The translations under genes were made by a program, and so were the position numbers. A DNA stretch of 6,400 nucleotides. Source: Polaromonas sp. Lineage in GTDB: Bacteria; Pseudomonadota; Gammaproteobacteria; Burkholderiales; Burkholderiaceae. The notes beneath the pieces were generated by a model. That model ran no database searches. It saw only the letters and a program-made list of their open reading frames with translations, and was not told the origin of the DNA. This document shows, in pieces, positions 5,672-6,400 of the stretch. The stretch covers positions 1-6,400 of the forward strand of contig PNMH01000145.1 of NCBI GenBank assembly GCA_013823505.1. The letters run 5' to 3'. The first letter of the stretch is position 1. Each line of letters opens with the position of its first letter.

Positions 5672-6364
5672 GTGCCCGTTCAACTCGCAAGGGGCCTGTC
5701 GATCGGGTTGCACCCCTCGGGCGCGGCCTTCCTCCCCGACCACGCCGCCTTGCTGGTGGCCGACGTGCACCTGGGCAAGGCCGCGAGCTTTCGCCGCCTG
5801 GGGGTGCCGGTCCCCGCTGGATCCACCGCCACCACGCTGCAAGCTTTGGGTGACACGCTCGCCTCACTGGGCGGCACGCCGGTGCAACACCTCGTGTTTC
5901 TCGGCGACCTTCTGCACGCCGCGCGAGGACGTAGCCCCGAGCTGAGCGAAGTTGTCGGCCAGACGCTGGCCCACTGGCGGGCGCATTGGCCCGACCTGCG
6001 TGTGCACCTGGTGCGCGGCAACCACGACCGGGCCGCGGGCGACCCACCGCCCGAATGGGGTATCGAACTGCAAACAGAGCCTTGGCGGATGGGGCCCTGG
6101 GCCCTGTGTCACGAACCCCAACCCGTGGCTGGCGCCTACACCCTGGCCGGTCACCTGCATCCTTGCATCGGCTTGAGAGGCGGTGCCCGTGAGCGACTGC
6201 GCCTGCCTTGCTTCTGGTTCGGCGACCCAGGGCACCACGCGGTGGGCGTGCTGCCCGCCTTCGGCGATTTCACGGGCATGCACCCCATCCAGCGACGCCT
6301 GGGGGACCGGGTGTGGGCGGTGGCGGGTGAGGCGGTGCGCGAGGTGAGCGCACCGCGGCGCTGA
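5672..6364 (+). CDS. pdeM: PdeM/MPE-type calcineurin-like metallophosphoesterase (DNA endonuclease family)
   Basis: A 230-residue single-domain metallophosphoesterase with every metal-binding motif of the calcineurin-like superfamily. These are DVHLGK (D31, H33), FLGDLLH (D79), VRGNHD (N117, H118), CHEP (H147) and AGHLHP (H161, H163). DVHLGKAASFRRLGVPVPAG and the compact size fit the family named ligase-associated DNA damage response endonuclease PdeM. Its Pseudomonas putida relative MPE is a manganese-dependent single-strand DNA endonuclease encoded beside an Lhr helicase and a DNA ligase. Here no ligase or helicase is visible, so DNA as substrate is an inference from the family. The GTG at 5672 lies 29 bases after slmA and has no good ribosome site. 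The frame stays open back to a CTG at 5639 that overlaps the slmA stop (CTGA), giving a start with LSEHAALPAPW if used. Either way translation is probably coupled to slmA. Confidence 0.85.
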   Translation: MPVQLARGLSIGLHPSGAAFLPDHAALLVADVHLGKAASFRRLGVPVPAGSTATTLQALGDTLASLGGTPVQHLVFLGDLLHAARGRSPELSEVVGQTLAHWRAHWPDLRVHLVRGNHDRAAGDPPPEWGIELQTEPWRMGPWALCHEPQPVAGAYTLAGHLHPCIGLRGGARERLRLPCFWFGDPGHHAVGVLPAFGDFTGMHPIQRRLGDRVWAVAGEAVREVSAPRR

Positions 6365-6400
6365 AGGAGGCTTAGCCCCAGCTCGCCGCCAACACCGGGG

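Noticed and set aside
4661..6047. Two overlapping long - strand frames (393 and 373 codons) over slmA and pdeM
   Set aside because: Both lie opposite well-conserved genes, overlap each other in different frames, and show no domain features.
6343..6354. GGTGAGCGCACC near-palindrome as a SlmA-binding site
   Set aside because: It shares only the GTGAG half with the E. coli consensus GTGAGTACTCAC and lies inside pdeM coding sequence; chance is likely.

Overview
The window is GC-rich and densely coding, with every confident gene on the + strand. It looks like a Comamonadaceae-type betaproteobacterium (Burkholderiales; Hydrogenophaga, Acidovorax or Variovorax relatives). Three things suggest this: the strong G/C bias at third codon positions; the form of ArgB and SlmA, which I recognise as betaproteobacterial; and a C-run/G-run hairpin element (about 2587-2651) of a kind I recall as common between genes in that family. 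This is an assignment by eye, and no database was searched.

Layout. Positions 1-424 hold the C-terminal third of an M20-family amidohydrolase (hippurate-hydrolase type) whose start lies left of the window. It overlaps, or abuts at a TTGA, a complete DUF2817/M14-like zinc metallohydrolase (to 1524). A gap of 105 bases follows, holding a strong GC-rich hairpin and a TACAAT -10 box for argB (N-acetylglutamate kinase, 1630-2529). Another gap of 124 bases, mostly the repeat element, leads into a two-component system: an OmpR/PhoB-class response regulator (2654-3346) and an overlapping TctE/QseC-like sensor kinase (3330-4817). After 132 non-coding bases comes slmA (4950-5642), the nucleoid-occlusion inhibitor of FtsZ. 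It is followed 29 bases later by a PdeM/MPE-type calcineurin-like nuclease (5672-6364). The last 36 bases may contain the end of a convergent gene.

How the genes relate. There are three or four transcription units: a peptide/amide-hydrolysis pair; argB, possibly reading through into the two-component pair, since I see no good promoter between them; and slmA-pdeM, which pairs chromosome-aware division control with a DNA-processing nuclease. No gene here is wholly unfamiliar, and I do not see a convincing undescribed system. The points most worth checking are the two-component cassette and repeat lying between argB and slmA, the tight coupling of the two metallohydrolases, the hairpin ahead of argB, and the slmA-pdeM pairing. 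No tRNA, rRNA, CRISPR array or insertion sequence is visible, and no gap between genes exceeds 300 bases.
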